Below, piece by piece: positions 1 to 9,439 of a stretch of DNA of 64,000 nucleotides. The DNA comes from Sphingomonas sp. M1-B02 (lineage in GTDB: Bacteria > Pseudomonadota > Alphaproteobacteria > Sphingomonadales > Sphingomonadaceae). A model generated the notes under the pieces. That model did not search any database, had not been told where the DNA came from, and saw nothing but the letters and a program-made list of their open reading frames with translations. Every line of letters begins with the position of its first letter. The stretch's first letter is position 1. Location: NCBI RefSeq assembly GCF_026167525.1, contig NZ_CP110679.1, forward strand, positions 558,001-622,000, read 5' to 3'. Both the position numbers and the translations under genes were made by a program.

Positions 1-368
1 GGCAATGGCGGGTGACACCGCTCGCGAAGGGTAAGCAGAGGCTGCTGCTTACGGTTTCGGTGGAGGCGATGGGGCCGGGTGGCGCGCGCAGCCGATTCGC
101 GCTGGTGACGCGACCGATCGAGATCGCGGTCGAGGTCAGCCCGGCGGATGCGCAAAAGGCAAAGGCGGACGACCGCGAGAAGCGGCTCAAGCAGGGCACC
201 TCGATGCTCAACCTGCTGCGCGACTGGCTGATGGCGCTGGCGGCGGTGATCGCGGCTGCGGGGGGTGTTTGGCTCGGTATCCGGCGATTCGGCAGAGAGA
301 AGCCAGCCGGAGAAACGAAAGGCGCTAGCGCCAGCGCCCCGTCTCCATCCAGCGCAAGAGGGGCTTGA
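1..368 (+). CDS. Partial C-terminus of a membrane-anchored protein of unknown function
   Basis: The reading frame is already open at the left edge (first whole codon at base 3), so the true start lies outside the window; a GTG at 12 is in frame but has no convincing ribosome site. The visible part has about 65 polar residues that look like the end of a beta-rich extracytoplasmic domain, one hydrophobic segment (about residues 70-92 counted from base 12), and a short Arg/Lys-rich then Ala/Ser/Pro-rich tail that would be cytoplasmic. I do not recognise the family. The stop codon overlaps the convergent DUF2842 gene by 44 bases. Confidence 0.6.
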   Translation, partial: QWRVTPLAKGKQRLLLTVSVEAMGPGGARSRFALVTRPIEIAVEVSPADAQKAKADDREKRLKQGTSMLNLLRDWLMALAAVIAAAGGVWLGIRRFGREKPAGETKGASASAPSPSSARGA

Positions 369-543
369 GCGGCAGGATCCAGACGATCCCCAGGACGATG
401 TAGACGAGCAACTGGATCAGGACGGGCAGTGCGCCGATCTCGGCCGAGAAACTGGCGACGAGCACTACCCAGACGAGGATGAGCAGGACGATGCCCAATG
501 CGCCTGCGGGCTTGCGCCAGGTCGGGGCTATTCCTCGTGACAC
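325..543 (-). CDS. DUF2842 family small membrane protein
   Basis: A 72-residue protein with two hydrophobic helices (about 13-32 and 39-58) and the C-terminal signature WILPLKPLLRWMETGRW, which is typical of the alphaproteobacterial DUF2842 family. Function is unknown. The GTG start at 543 lies inside the end of the 5-FCL gene, and a GAGGAG ribosome site sits about 8 bases before it, so the two genes overlap by 16 bases and are probably translationally coupled. The frame stays open far upstream of this start, but that part is only a shadow of the 5-FCL gene. It converges on and overlaps the partial membrane gene to its left. Confidence 0.85.
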   Translation of the reverse strand: MSRGIAPTWRKPAGALGIVLLILVWVVLVASFSAEIGALPVLIQLLVYIVLGIVWILPLKPLLRWMETGRWR

Positions 544-1079
544 AGCATGCCCTCCTCGGTGATGATGGCGTGCAAAGGCACGTCCCAGATGTCGGCGGGG
601 ATAGCGGGGACTTGCTGGATCGACCAGGCCACCCCGACGCGCCAGGCTGATTCGTAGCGGGCGAACGCCCGGTCGTAATGGCCGCCGCCTTGTCCGAGGC
701 GGTTGAGACGGCGATCGAAGCCGATCAGCGGCGACAGGATGAGATCGGGGGCGACCTCGCTGCTGGAGATAGCGGGCTGGCGCAACTTGTACGGGCCCTC
801 GACCAGCAGATCGCCCCGCTGCCAGGCGAGGAAGCGGATCGGGGTGGCTCGATCGACGACGAAGGGGAGCGCGAGCGTGCAGCCTTGCTCGATGGCAGCG
901 GCGGCCAGCATTGCCGGGTCGGCCTCGCCACCCACCGCGCAATAGGTGGCGACCACCATTCCGGGCTTGAGACGATCCAAGAACGACGGCGGTGCGAGAA
1001 TGGCGCGGCTCGTTTCGGCTGCAAACCGATCGCGATCGGCGCGAAGCTGCGCGCGCAAGGCGGGCTTATCGATGCTCAT
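528..1079 (-). CDS. fau: 5-formyltetrahydrofolate cyclo-ligase
   Basis: Converts 5-formyl-THF to 5,10-methenyl-THF using ATP, returning a storage or inhibitory folate to the one-carbon pool in the cytoplasm. The 183-residue length is normal for the family. Recognisable features are an N-terminal Lys/Arg-rich helix, the central P-x-D-L-I-L-S-P-L-I-G-F-D segment, and the nucleotide-binding motif GQGGGHYDR near residue 130. The gene lies just downstream of the 6S RNA and zapA, the arrangement zapA-ssrS-ygfA known from many proteobacteria, where the RNA and this mRNA can share a transcript. It runs into DUF2842 with an overlap. Confidence 0.93.
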   Translation of the reverse strand: MSIDKPALRAQLRADRDRFAAETSRAILAPPSFLDRLKPGMVVATYCAVGGEADPAMLAAAAIEQGCTLALPFVVDRATPIRFLAWQRGDLLVEGPYKLRQPAISSSEVAPDLILSPLIGFDRRLNRLGQGGGHYDRAFARYESAWRVGVAWSIQQVPAIPADIWDVPLHAIITEEGMLCHEE

Positions 1080-1090
1080 GGCAGACGGGC

Positions 1091-1257
1091 GGGGTGGCGG
1101 GACCGCCGTGGCCGTTTGCTCGCATATCCTCTGACGCGCGGTACGTCAGGTGGGAACCATGTGCCGCAGACCAGGATCTGCACAGGGACAGCTCCCATGG
1201 ATGATGAATAGCCTCAGGGATATCTGAGAGCTCGTACCGGGCAGTGCCCGCCGCCCC
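1091..1257 (-). ncRNA. ssrS: 6S RNA
   Basis: The 182-base gap between zapA and the 5-FCL gene is the standard place for 6S RNA, which binds the sigma-70 RNA polymerase holoenzyme and mimics an open promoter. On the minus strand the sequence folds on itself: an outer stem pairs bases 1257-1247 with 1101-1091 (10 of 11 pairs), and an inner closing stem pairs GCTC and ATATCC near 1231-1217 with GGATAT and GAGC near 1129-1118. The 5-prime strand contains TCCCTGAGG, similar to the start of known 6S RNAs. The exact ends are estimated from the stem, not known; a shorter mature form bounded by the inner stem is possible. Confidence 0.72.
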
Positions 1258-1261
1258 TTAC

Positions 1262-1558
1262 TTAGGCGTCCGCGGCATCTTCCTCAAGTGCCGCTGCGAC
1301 CGCTTCCAGACGATCGGCGATGCGATCGAGCAGGAGCGGGGAGACTCCTTCGGGCGGGTTGCGCTCTGCATCGTCGAGCAGATCGGCGAGGATCAGCGTG
1401 AGATAGACCAGGACGCGTTCGGAATTGGGCCCGGCCGCGCGCTGGGCCGATTCGGCGTGGCGCGCGATCAATGCCTCGAGCTGGCGGAGATGGGGTTCCT
1501 CGCCTTCGCGCGCGGCGATGGCGTGGGTGCGGCCGGCGATATTGAGCAATATGTCCAT
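1262..1558 (-). CDS. zapA: Cell division protein ZapA
   Basis: A 98-residue FtsZ-ring-associated protein; in the family ZapA tetramers cross-link FtsZ filaments at midcell. The N-terminal beta-hairpin region (MDILLNIAGRTH) is followed by a helical, Leu/Ala-rich C-terminal coiled coil, as expected. The start overlaps the stop of the preceding small coiled-coil gene in an ATGA arrangement, so the two are cotranscribed. Its position directly upstream of the 6S RNA is the conserved proteobacterial order and supports the call. Confidence 0.9.
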   Translation of the reverse strand: MDILLNIAGRTHAIAAREGEEPHLRQLEALIARHAESAQRAAGPNSERVLVYLTLILADLLDDAERNPPEGVSPLLLDRIADRLEAVAAALEEDAADA

Positions 1559-1743
1559 CAGTCGCCGTCCGCCGGAGATTCGCGCACGATCAGGGAATCG
1601 AGCGAAGCGACGGCCTCCTGAATTCGCGCGCGCAGCTTGGCATGGCGCCGGGCCAGTCGATCGCTGGCATAGGCACGCGCCGCCGCCGCCGCCTCGATCC
1701 GGGCGAGCGCATTTTCGATACGGTCTGCGTAAGCATCTGACAT
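1558..1743 (-). CDS. Small coiled-coil protein upstream of zapA
   Basis: A 61-residue, strongly charged and Ala-rich protein predicted to be one long helix or coiled coil (Asp/Glu/Arg heptad-like pattern throughout). I do not recognise a named family; short helical proteins in front of zapA are common in sphingomonads. The ATG at 1743 is preferred because the longer open frame back to 1878 has a Pro/Gly-rich, non-helical N-terminus that overlaps the tkt control region. The stop overlaps the zapA start (ATGA), so the protein may work with ZapA, but that is inference from position only. Confidence 0.75.
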   Translation of the reverse strand: MSDAYADRIENALARIEAAAAARAYASDRLARRHAKLRARIQEAVASLDSLIVRESPADGD

Positions 1744-1868
1744 CAGGAGACTCGGATAGGCACCGCCGGGCGGTGCGGCAAGCCCCGACGCATTTGCGAA
1801 GCGGCGAGTCGGTTGACGTGTGGGTGCGACGCCCGCAAAGGCTGCCCGCGACTTAAAGGGGAGTCCGA

Positions 1869-3830
1869 GTGACCGCATCCTTCACGACATGCGCCAACGC
1901 AATCCGCGCACTTTCCATGGACGCAGTGGAGGCCGCCAATTCGGGCCATCCCGGCATGCCGATGGGCATGGCCGACGTCGCGACCGTGCTGTTCCAGCGC
2001 TATCTGAAATATGATCCGGCCGACCCCAAATGGCCCGATCGCGACCGTTTCGTGCTCTCCGCCGGGCATGGATCGATGCTGCTCTACTCGCTCCTGCACC
2101 TCACGGGATATGCTCGGCCGACGCTCGACGACATCAGGAACTTCCGCCAGGTCGGCAGTCCCTGCGCCGGACACCCGGAGAATTTCGAGCTCGCCGGGGT
2201 CGAGGCGACCACCGGTCCGCTCGGGCAGGGCGTGGCGATGGCCGTGGGCATGGCGATCGCCGAGCGGCACCTGAACGCGGAATTCGGCGATGTTCTGGTC
2301 GATCATCGCACCTGGGTGATCGCGGGCGACGGCTGCGTGATGGAAGGCATCAACCATGAGGCGATCGGGATTGCCGGGCATCTGAAGCTCGGCCGCCTGA
2401 TCCTGCTGTGGGACGACAACAAGATCACGATCGACGGGGCGGTGTCGCTGTCGTCGAGCGAGGATATTCCGGCACGCTATCGCGCGACCGGCTGGCATGT
2501 CGTCGAATGCGACGGGCATGACGAGGCCGATATCGCCCGCGCGTTCGACGAAGCGCTGGCGGACGACCGACCCTCGCTGGTGCGCTGCCGGACGATCATC
2601 GGAAAGGGTGCGCCGAACTTCCAGGGGACGTCGAAGACGCACGGCTCGCCGCTGGGCGCGGCCGAGGTTGCGGCGGCGCGCGAGACACTGGGCTGGAATT
2701 ATCCGCCGTTCGAAGTGCCCGAGGATATTCGCGCTGCGTGGCTGGAAGCCGGTTCGCGTGGTGGTGCGGTTCATGGCGAGTGGAAGCAGAAGCTCGCAGG
2801 TGATTCGAACGGTGCGGAATTTTCCCGGCGGATGTCGGGCGTACTGCCCGAGGGCTTTGCGCTGGACGCGCATATCGAGACGCTGCTCGCCGATCCGAAG
2901 AATATCGCGACGCGCACCGCGAGCCAGCTTGCGCTCGACGCGATCAATGCCTCGCTGCCCGAGACGATCGGCGGTTCGGCTGACCTTACGCCTTCGAACA
3001 ATACGCTGACCAAGGGTCTGGAGGACCTGACCGCAGACAATTATGGCGGGCGCTATATCCGCTATGGCATCCGCGAATTCGGCATGGCGGCGGCGATGAA
3101 CGGGCTGGCGCTGCACGGCGGGGTGATGCCCTATGGCGGCACCTTCCTGGTGTTCAGCGATTATGCCCGGCCCGCGATCCGGCTCTCGGCGCTGCAGCGG
3201 GTGCGCGTCGCCTTTGTGATGACGCACGATTCGATCGGGCTCGGCGAGGATGGGCCGACGCACCAGCCGATCGAGCATGTCATGTCGCTGCGGCTGATCC
3301 CGAATCTCGAAGTCTGGCGCCCCTGCGATGCGGTCGAGACCGCCGAGGCCTGGGGCGCCGCCGTCGCGCGCGAAAAGGGGCCTTCGCTGCTGGCGCTGTC
3401 GCGGCAGAATCTGCCGCAGCTGAGCAAGGGCGGGGCGATCAAGGGCGGCTATCGGCTCGCGGCGGCGGAAGCGCCCCGGAAAGTGGTGCTGCTTGCAACC
3501 GGGTCCGAAGTCGAAGTCGCGGTGGCGGTTCGTGCGGCGCTGGAAGCGCAGGGGATCGGGGCTGACGTCGTGTCGATGCCGTGCTGGTCGCGATTCGACA
3601 AGCAGCCTGCCGACTACCGTGCCGACCTGATCCCGCGCGATACGCTGCGCGTTTCGATCGAGGCGGGGGTCACCACCGGCTGGGAGCGCTACACCGGCGA
3701 CGGACTGAACTTCGGCGTGGATGTTTTCGGCGCGTCGGGACCCTATCTCGGGCTTTACGAGCAATTCGGGCTCACTGCCGGCGCGATCGTGCCGCGGATC
3801 ATCGAGCGATTGAACGGAGAACAGGCATGA
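1869..3830 (+). CDS. tkt: Transketolase
   Basis: ThDP-dependent enzyme moving two-carbon units between ketose and aldose phosphates in the pentose phosphate pathway. At 653 residues it is the normal bacterial size. Landmarks: N-terminal A-N-S-G-H-P-G-M-P (about 23-31), the ThDP/Mg motif starting GDGCVMEG at 153 with Asn184, and the pyrimidine-domain segment GIREFGMAA with its catalytic Glu. The GTG start at 1869 is supported by AGGGGAG about six bases upstream. Divergent from the zapA group; a TTGACG at 1813 could be a -35 element but lacks a clear -10. The stop overlaps the gap start (ATGA), so tkt-gap form one transcript. Confidence 0.96.
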   Translation: MTASFTTCANAIRALSMDAVEAANSGHPGMPMGMADVATVLFQRYLKYDPADPKWPDRDRFVLSAGHGSMLLYSLLHLTGYARPTLDDIRNFRQVGSPCAGHPENFELAGVEATTGPLGQGVAMAVGMAIAERHLNAEFGDVLVDHRTWVIAGDGCVMEGINHEAIGIAGHLKLGRLILLWDDNKITIDGAVSLSSSEDIPARYRATGWHVVECDGHDEADIARAFDEALADDRPSLVRCRTIIGKGAPNFQGTSKTHGSPLGAAEVAAARETLGWNYPPFEVPEDIRAAWLEAGSRGGAVHGEWKQKLAGDSNGAEFSRRMSGVLPEGFALDAHIETLLADPKNIATRTASQLALDAINASLPETIGGSADLTPSNNTLTKGLEDLTADNYGGRYIRYGIREFGMAAAMNGLALHGGVMPYGGTFLVFSDYARPAIRLSALQRVRVAFVMTHDSIGLGEDGPTHQPIEHVMSLRLIPNLEVWRPCDAVETAEAWGAAVAREKGPSLLALSRQNLPQLSKGGAIKGGYRLAAAEAPRKVVLLATGSEVEVAVAVRAALEAQGIGADVVSMPCWSRFDKQPADYRADLIPRDTLRVSIEAGVTTGWERYTGDGLNFGVDVFGASGPYLGLYEQFGLTAGAIVPRIIERLNGEQA

Positions 3831-4834
3831 CCAAGGTTGCGATCAACGGTTTCGGACGTATCGGGCGTCTCGTGGCGCGCGCCATCCTCGAGCGCCCCGA
3901 AAGCGGCCTCGAGCTCGTCACGATCAACGACCTGGCCGATGCCAAGTCCAATGCCTGGCTATTCTCGCGCGACAGCGTTCACGGGAAGTATCCCGGCACC
4001 GTCTCGGCCGAGGGCAACGATCTGGTGATCGACGGCAAGCGCGTGAAGGTGACCGCCGAGAAGGATCCGGCCAACCTGCCGCATGCCGAGAATGGCGTCG
4101 AGCTGGTGCTGGAATGCACGGGCTTCTTTACCGATCGCGCCTCGGCGCAGAAGCATATCGATGCGGGCGCGAAGAAGGTGCTGATCTCGGCCCCGGGTAA
4201 GGGCGTCGACCTGACCGTCGTGTTCGGCGTGAATGAGGACAAGATCGAGGCCGGGCACACGATCGTCTCTAATGCGTCGTGCACGACCAACTGCCTGGCG
4301 CCGGTCGCCAAGGTGCTCAACGATTCGATCGGGATCGAGCGCGGACTGATGACCACGGTCCATGCCTATACCAACGACCAGAAGATCCTCGACCAGATCC
4401 ACCCCGATCTGCGGCGGGCACGGGCGGCGGCGATGAACATCATCCCGACCACCACCGGCGCGGCGCGCGCGGTGGGTGAGGTTCTCCCCGAGTTGAAGGG
4501 CAAGCTGGACGGCAGCGCGATCCGCGTGCCGGTGCCGGACGGTTCGCTGGTCGATCTGACCTTCACCCCGAAGCGCGACACGACTCGTGACGAGGTGAAT
4601 GCGATCCTGAAGGCGGCTTCGGAGAGCGAGGCGTTGAAGGGTATCCTGGTCTATTCCGAGGATCCGCTGGTCTCGATCGACATCGTCCACACGCCGGCTT
4701 CGTCAACGGTCGACAGCCTCGAGACCGCGGTGATCGACGGCAAGCTGGTGCGGGTCGTCAGCTGGTACGACAATGAATGGGGCTTCTCGAACCGCATGGT
4801 CGATACCGGTGCGGCGATGGCGAAGCTGGGTTAA
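3827..4834 (+). CDS. gap: Glyceraldehyde-3-phosphate dehydrogenase, type I
   Basis: Oxidises and phosphorylates glyceraldehyde-3-phosphate to 1,3-bisphosphoglycerate with NAD(P). 335 residues. The N-terminal NAD-binding motif INGFGRIGR, the catalytic motif SCTTNC with Cys152, His179 in the TVHAYT segment, and the C-terminal SWYDNEWG motif are all present. The ATG at 3827 overlaps the tkt stop; the frame is open further upstream but that is within tkt. The acidic residue in the INDLAD segment after the second strand is consistent with NAD preference. Followed by a palindromic repeat and then pgk. Confidence 0.96.
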   Translation: MTKVAINGFGRIGRLVARAILERPESGLELVTINDLADAKSNAWLFSRDSVHGKYPGTVSAEGNDLVIDGKRVKVTAEKDPANLPHAENGVELVLECTGFFTDRASAQKHIDAGAKKVLISAPGKGVDLTVVFGVNEDKIEAGHTIVSNASCTTNCLAPVAKVLNDSIGIERGLMTTVHAYTNDQKILDQIHPDLRRARAAAMNIIPTTTGAARAVGEVLPELKGKLDGSAIRVPVPDGSLVDLTFTPKRDTTRDEVNAILKAASESEALKGILVYSEDPLVSIDIVHTPASSTVDSLETAVIDGKLVRVVSWYDNEWGFSNRMVDTGAAMAKLG

Positions 4835-4840
4835 ATGGTT

Positions 4841-4938
4841 CCCCTCCCGCTTGCGGGAGGGGCTAGGGGAGGGGAGTGCCTCCGGCAACGCACTTTGCGG
4901 CCAGGCCCTCCCCCGACCCCTCCCGCAAGCGGGAGGGG
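4841..4938. repeat. Paired palindromic (REP/BIME-like) repeat between gap and pgk
   Basis: Two 22-base perfect hairpins, at 4841-4862 and 4917-4938, each with a 10-base-pair stem (CCCCTCCCGC and its complement) and a two-base loop, TT in one and AA in the other. Between them, a GGGGAGGGG tract and a CCCTCCCCC tract also face each other, so the whole unit is an inverted pair. The same unit occurs at 10668-10776. It could slow or end transcription between gap and pgk or stabilise the upstream mRNA; there is no T-run, so it is not a classical terminator. Confidence 0.85.
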
Positions 4939-4962
4939 AGCGCTTACGGATAGGGCACTAAC

Positions 4963-6153
4963 ATGGCGCGCAACTTCAAGACGCTCGAAGATATCGGCGA
5001 TGTGACTGGCAAGCGCGTACTGGTCCGCGAGGACCTCAACGTGCCGATGGCCGATGGTGCTGTGACCGACGATACCCGGTTGCGCGCCGCGGTGCAGACC
5101 GTGGCCGAGCTTTCGGACAAGGGCGCGAAGGTGATCGTCCTAGCGCACTTCGGGCGGCCCAAGGGGCAGCGTGATCCCAGCATGAGCCTGGCGCTGGTGA
5201 CCAAGCCGTTCGAGGCGGTGCTGGGACGCCCGGTGCGCTTCATCGACGACCAGCAGGCGGCGGACGTGATCGCCAAGATGGCGGACGGCGAAGTCGGCAT
5301 TCTCGAAAACACCCGCTTCGACTCTGGCGAGGAGAAGAATGCGCCCGAGACCGTCGCGCGCCTCGCGGCGCTCGGCGATCTCTACGTCAACGATGCCTTC
5401 TCGGCGGCGCACCGTGCACATGCCTCGACGGAGGGACTGGCGCGTGCGCTGCCGGCCTATGCGGGGCGCCAGATGGAGGCCGAACTCGACGCCCTCAACA
5501 AGGCGCTAGGCACGCCCGAGCATCCGGTGGCGGCGGTGGTCGGAGGCGCCAAAGTCTCGTCCAAGCTCGACGTGCTGCGGCATCTGGTGGCGAAGGTCGA
5601 TCATCTGATCATCGGCGGGGGGATGGCGAACACGTTCCTCGCCGCGCGCGGCGTGAATGTCGGCAAGTCGCTATGCGAGCATGATCTGACGGCCACCGCC
5701 GAGGAAATTCTCGACGCGGCGGATCGGGCGAACTGCGTCGTCCATCTTCCCTATGACGTGGTGGTTGCGATCGAATTTCGTGCCAATCCGCCGGTGCGGA
5801 CCGTCAATGTGCACGAAGTCGGGCCCGACGAGATGATCCTCGACATCGGCCCGGCTGCGACCGAGGCGCTGGCCGACGTGCTCAAGAATTGCCGCACGCT
5901 CGTGTGGAACGGGCCGCTCGGCGCGTTCGAGACCCCGCCTTTCGACACCGCGACGGTGGCGCTGGCGAAAACCGCAGCGGCGCTGACCCGCGAGGGCTCG
6001 CTGGTATCGGTCGCCGGGGGCGGGGACACCGTCGCCGCGCTCAACCAGGCGGGGGTGGCCGACGATTTCAGCTTCGTCTCGACGGCCGGCGGTGCGTTTC
6101 TGGAATGGATGGAGGGCAAGGAATTGCCCGGAGTGGCCGCGCTCGCACGCTGA
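4963..6153 (+). CDS. pgk: Phosphoglycerate kinase
   Basis: Transfers phosphate from 1,3-bisphosphoglycerate to ADP in glycolysis. 396 residues, normal length. Visible family features: the N-terminal substrate-binding motif [11 protein letters not shown] (about 18-28), the HFGRPKG segment, the ENTRF motif, the GGAKVSSKL hinge segment, and the C-terminal ATP-binding GGGDT loop. The ATG at 4963 has only a weak ribosome site, and the region in front is filled by the paired repeat. Gene order tkt-gap-pgk-fba puts four central carbon enzymes in one direction. Confidence 0.96.
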   Translation: MARNFKTLEDIGDVTGKRVLVREDLNVPMADGAVTDDTRLRAAVQTVAELSDKGAKVIVLAHFGRPKGQRDPSMSLALVTKPFEAVLGRPVRFIDDQQAADVIAKMADGEVGILENTRFDSGEEKNAPETVARLAALGDLYVNDAFSAAHRAHASTEGLARALPAYAGRQMEAELDALNKALGTPEHPVAAVVGGAKVSSKLDVLRHLVAKVDHLIIGGGMANTFLAARGVNVGKSLCEHDLTATAEEILDAADRANCVVHLPYDVVVAIEFRANPPVRTVNVHEVGPDEMILDIGPAATEALADVLKNCRTLVWNGPLGAFETPPFDTATVALAKTAAALTREGSLVSVAGGGDTVAALNQAGVADDFSFVSTAGGAFLEWMEGKELPGVAALAR

Positions 6154-6226
6154 CCTGCGTTGTCAGCCTTCCAAGGTGCGCGACGCGCTGCAATAGCGCA
6201 TCGCAAAGCACCCAAGAGGATTCGAC

Positions 6227-7132
6227 ATGAACGCTGCCGAGATGACTGCCAAGATCGCCGACGGAAAGGGCTTCATCGCCGCGCTGGACCAATCGGGCGG
6301 CTCCACCCCCAAGGCGCTCAAGGGATATGGCATCGACGAGAGCGCCTATGATGGCGACGAGGCGATGTTCGCGCTCATCCACGAGATGCGCAGCCGGATC
6401 ATCAGCTCGCCCGCCTTCACTGGCGACAAGGTGATCGGGGCGATCCTCTTCGAGCGGACGATGGACGGTCAGGTTGCCGGCAAGACGGCACCACAGGCGC
6501 TGATCGACAAGGGCGTCGTGCCGTTCCTCAAGATCGACAAGGGTCTGGAGGCGGAAGCGAACGGCGTTCAGCTGATGAAGCCGATTCCCGGGCTCGATAC
6601 CCTCCTCGCGCGGGCAAAGGGGCTGGGGGTTTTCGGCACCAAGGAACGTTCGGTGATCGCTCTGGCGAACAAGGACGGGATCGCGGCGATCGTCGCGCAG
6701 CAGTTCGAGGTTGCCGATCAAGTGATCGCGGCCGGGCTGATGCCGATCCTGGAGCCCGAGATCAACATCAAGTCGCCCGAGCGCGGTTCCGCCGACCTGA
6801 TCCTCCGCGACGAGATATTGTCCGCGCTCGACGATGACGCAAACGGCCCCAAGGTGATGCTGAAGCTTTCCATTCCCGAGGTTCCGGGCACGTTCGATGC
6901 GCTGGTAGAACATCCCAGGGTGTTGCGGGTGGTTGCGCTGTCGGGCGGCTTCGCGCGCGCTGAGGCCTGTGCCGAGCTGGCGAAGAACCGCGGCATGATC
7001 GCGAGCTTCAGCCGCGCGCTTCTGGAAGATTTGCGACACGGGATGAGCGATTCCGCCTTCGACGCAGCGTTGGGCGAGGCGATCGACGAAATCTATACCG
7101 CGTCGACCCAGAAGAGCCTCGCGTCGGTATGA
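6227..7132 (+). CDS. fda: Fructose-bisphosphate aldolase, class I
   Basis: Cleaves fructose-1,6-bisphosphate to the two triose phosphates through a Schiff-base lysine. The 301-residue protein opens with the class I signature GFIAALDQSGGSTPKAL (about 15-31) and has LFERTMDGQ, FLKIDKG, PILEPEI and VMLKLSIPE segments; the Lys in the last of these fits the Schiff-base residue. No metal-binding histidine set of class II enzymes is present. An AAGAGGA ribosome site precedes the ATG. The stop overlaps the next gene by four bases (ATGA). Confidence 0.93.
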   Translation: MNAAEMTAKIADGKGFIAALDQSGGSTPKALKGYGIDESAYDGDEAMFALIHEMRSRIISSPAFTGDKVIGAILFERTMDGQVAGKTAPQALIDKGVVPFLKIDKGLEAEANGVQLMKPIPGLDTLLARAKGLGVFGTKERSVIALANKDGIAAIVAQQFEVADQVIAAGLMPILEPEINIKSPERGSADLILRDEILSALDDDANGPKVMLKLSIPEVPGTFDALVEHPRVLRVVALSGGFARAEACAELAKNRGMIASFSRALLEDLRHGMSDSAFDAALGEAIDEIYTASTQKSLASV

Positions 7133-7524
7133 CGGGCCGGCGTCCCGTCCTGGCCGGGCTGGCGATCGGCTTGCTGGGCGGCGGCGCCTTCGCGAAAGGA
7201 CTGCATGTGGAAGAGCGTGAAGCGACGTTCGGGATGATCGGCAAGATGAAGGCACAGCCGGGCAAGCGTACCGAGCTGATCGAAATCCTCGGCGCGGGAA
7301 CTGCGGCAATGCCGGGCTGCCTGGCCTATCTGGTCGCGGAGGACGCGACGGACGTCGAGGCAATCTGGATTACCGAAATCTGGGACAAGAAGGAAAGCCA
7401 TGCGGCGTCGCTGCAGCTGCCGGCTGTACGCGAAGCCATCGCCAAGGGGCGGCCGCTAATTGCGGGTTTCGAACTGAGTGCGGAGACCAGGCCTGTTCCG
7501 GGGGCGAGCTTTCGCAAAGCCTAG
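7129..7524 (+). CDS. Secreted antibiotic biosynthesis monooxygenase (ABM) domain protein
   Basis: A 131-residue protein with an N-terminal signal (about 1-22: RR, then a Gly/Leu-rich core ending A-F-A-K) followed by a single ABM-like ferredoxin-fold domain (FGMIGKMKAQPGKRTELIE through IWDKKESHAASL). ABM domains act as small cofactor-poor oxygenases or quinone/haem-related enzymes, but many have no known substrate, so a function cannot be given. The paired Arg ahead of the hydrophobic core is short of a full Tat motif. It overlaps the aldolase gene by four bases and is probably cotranscribed with it. Confidence 0.75.
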   Translation: MTGRRPVLAGLAIGLLGGGAFAKGLHVEEREATFGMIGKMKAQPGKRTELIEILGAGTAAMPGCLAYLVAEDATDVEAIWITEIWDKKESHAASLQLPAVREAIAKGRPLIAGFELSAETRPVPGASFRKA

Positions 7525-7651
7525 TTTCGCCCTCATCGCCTCTTGGCGTCGGCCTGCACGGCGCTTGACCACGAGCGCCGCGAGGTAGAAGCGGCCACGC
7601 GAATGGCGGCAGTTCCGTTCGGAATCGCCAAGGCGGATAGTGGAGTATGGC

Positions 7652-8341
7652 ATGGATGATTCCGAGGACATGATCGAAGAAAATGCGCTGGCGGGATTTG
7701 CGGACCAATTCGTTCGCGATCCGCGTCGGCCGGCCTGCCAGCTCTACCTCATCTCGCCGCTGGACGTGACGGGGGGATTCGCCGATCGGTTGGCGCGCGC
7801 GCTGGATGCGGGGCCTGTGGCGGCGTTCCAGTTTCGCGTGAAGGGCGTGGATCAGCATGAAGCGGTGAAGCTTGCCGAACCGCTGCAGCGGATCTGCAGC
7901 GATCGCGACGTGGCGTTCCTGGTCAACGACAGCATCAGCCTGGCTAGGCGCCTGGGCGCGGACGGAGTGCATCTGGGGCAGGACGATGGTGATGCGCGCG
8001 AAGCGCGTTCGGTCCTCGGGCCGAGCGCGCAGATCGGTATGACGGTCCACAATAGCCGGCATCTGGCGATGGAAGCCGGCGAGGCGGGGGCCGATTATGT
8101 CGCGTTCGGGGCCTTCTATCCCACCCCGACCAAGGAAACCCGCCACGTCGCCGACCCGGCGCTGCTGAGCTGGTGGACGACGGTCTTCGAGATTCCGTGC
8201 GTCGCGATTGGGGGAATCACGCCCGAGAACGCGCCGGCGCTGGTAGCCGCAGGCGCCGACTTCCTGGCCGTCTCGCACGCGGTTTGGGGTGGCGACGAGG
8301 CAGCTGCCGTGAGGGCGTTCGACGCTGTACTGGCCGCCTGA
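7652..8341 (+). CDS. thiE: Thiamine phosphate synthase
   Basis: Joins HMP pyrophosphate and thiazole phosphate to make thiamine phosphate. The TIM-barrel shows the family pattern: FQFRVKG, the VND-x-x-x-LA-x-x-x-GADGVHLGQDD block, the FGAFYPTPTKE pyrophosphate loop and the VAIGGITPEN loop. The usual VNDR is VNDS here. I chose the ATG at 7652 because GGAG lies six bases before it; a GTG at 7640 is in frame and would add four residues. The first 30 residues precede the barrel. No TPP riboswitch is evident in the 127 bases upstream. The ThDP product serves the tkt and pdh enzymes also coded in this window. Confidence 0.88.
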   Translation: MDDSEDMIEENALAGFADQFVRDPRRPACQLYLISPLDVTGGFADRLARALDAGPVAAFQFRVKGVDQHEAVKLAEPLQRICSDRDVAFLVNDSISLARRLGADGVHLGQDDGDAREARSVLGPSAQIGMTVHNSRHLAMEAGEAGADYVAFGAFYPTPTKETRHVADPALLSWWTTVFEIPCVAIGGITPENAPALVAAGADFLAVSHAVWGGDEAAAVRAFDAVLAA

Positions 8342-8420
8342 CAGGCCAGTCGTTTCCGTTGGGAAACAAGATCAAGTCGTATTCGTTCACCGGCTGATCC
8401 CTTTGGTCAGGAGCCTGTTT

Positions 8421-9437
8421 GTGCGTAAGAAAGTTCTCGGTGCCGCCGCCTGTCTCGCGTTGATTTCCGTCACTCCGCTGGCAGCACAGCCCGAGGCCAA
8501 GGCTTCCAAGGCCAAGCCGGCGATCGACTATACTGTCATGCACGCGCAGGTGATCCTCGACTCGCTTGGTTTCTCGCCGGGGATCGTCGATGGGCGCGAG
8601 GGGCAGTCGCTGACTGCGGCCCTCAAGGGCTTCCAGAGCGCCCGCGGGCTCACGACGAGCGGAAAGCTCGACAAAGCGACGCTGAGCGCGCTGCATCCCT
8701 ATCGCGCGCGCCGGCCGGTGGTGCGGGTGGCGCTCGATGCGGCGATGCTGCGCGGGCCGTACGTCAATCCGATGCCGGACAAGCCGGAGGACCAGGCCAT
8801 GCTCGCGTCGCTCGGCTATGCCCGTCCGCTCGAGAAGCTCGCCGAGATGTTCCACACGACGCCCGAGCTGCTGGTGGAGCTCAATCCGGGCGGTGGTTCG
8901 ATCGCGTCGGGTGCCGCCTTCCTGTTTCCCAACGTCGTGCCCGAAGCGCGCGAATATGCGAGCGATCTCAAGCCCGAATGGCGCCAGACGCTGGCCGATC
9001 TGAACGTCAACGGCACTCAGCCTGCGGGTGAGCGGATCGTGGTCGACAAGTCGGAAAAGGTGCTCAAGGTTTTCGACAAGGACGACAAGCTCGTGGCGCA
9101 ATTCAGCGCCTCGATGGGCAGCCAGCACGATCCGCTGCCGCTGGGTACGTGGAAGATCAATGTGGTCGACACCAATCCCAAATTTCATTTCAACCCGGAC
9201 CTGTTCTGGGATTCCAAGCCGGGCGACGAGAAAACGTTGCTCCCGGCGGGTCCGAATGGGCCGGTGGGCGTGGTATGGCTTGATCTGTCGAAGGAGCATT
9301 ACGGCATCCACGGCACTCCCGAACCGCAGAATATCGGCCGTACCCAGAGCCATGGCTGCATCCGATTGACCAATTGGGACGCCGCGCGACTTGCGCTGAT
9401 GGTCAAGGCCGGCACCGAAGCGCTCTTCCAAGAGTAA
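8421..9437 (+). CDS. L,D-transpeptidase with peptidoglycan-binding domain
   Basis: A 338-residue secreted enzyme expected to make 3-3 peptidoglycan cross-links or attach proteins to the wall in the periplasm. Order: signal peptide (about 1-24, ending PLAAQ), a PG_binding_1 repeat (about 37-90, with LGFSPGIVDG), a linker with a LysM-like stretch, and a C-terminal YkuD catalytic domain. The active-site motif SHGCIRL places the nucleophile at Cys313 with His311; an upstream HG (YGIHGT) is also present. The GTG at 8421 is favoured by AGGAG seven bases upstream; a TTG at 8403 is in frame but less likely. Followed two bases later by an M23 peptidase, making a cell-wall pair. Confidence 0.9.
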   Translation: MRKKVLGAAACLALISVTPLAAQPEAKASKAKPAIDYTVMHAQVILDSLGFSPGIVDGREGQSLTAALKGFQSARGLTTSGKLDKATLSALHPYRARRPVVRVALDAAMLRGPYVNPMPDKPEDQAMLASLGYARPLEKLAEMFHTTPELLVELNPGGGSIASGAAFLFPNVVPEAREYASDLKPEWRQTLADLNVNGTQPAGERIVVDKSEKVLKVFDKDDKLVAQFSASMGSQHDPLPLGTWKINVVDTNPKFHFNPDLFWDSKPGDEKTLLPAGPNGPVGVVWLDLSKEHYGIHGTPEPQNIGRTQSHGCIRLTNWDAARLALMVKAGTEALFQE

Positions 9438-9439
9438 AT

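Noticed and set aside
1813..1842. TTGACG as a tkt promoter
   Set aside because: No acceptable -10 element at 16-18 bases; left as a comment in the gene entry.
1743..3764. Long open frame on the minus strand opposite tkt
   Set aside because: It is antisense to a clear transketolase, rich in Arg, His and Pro, with no domain; such frames are common in GC-rich DNA.
7525..7651. TPP riboswitch upstream of thiE
   Set aside because: The conserved thi-box core sequences (CTGAGA and related) are not present in the gap.
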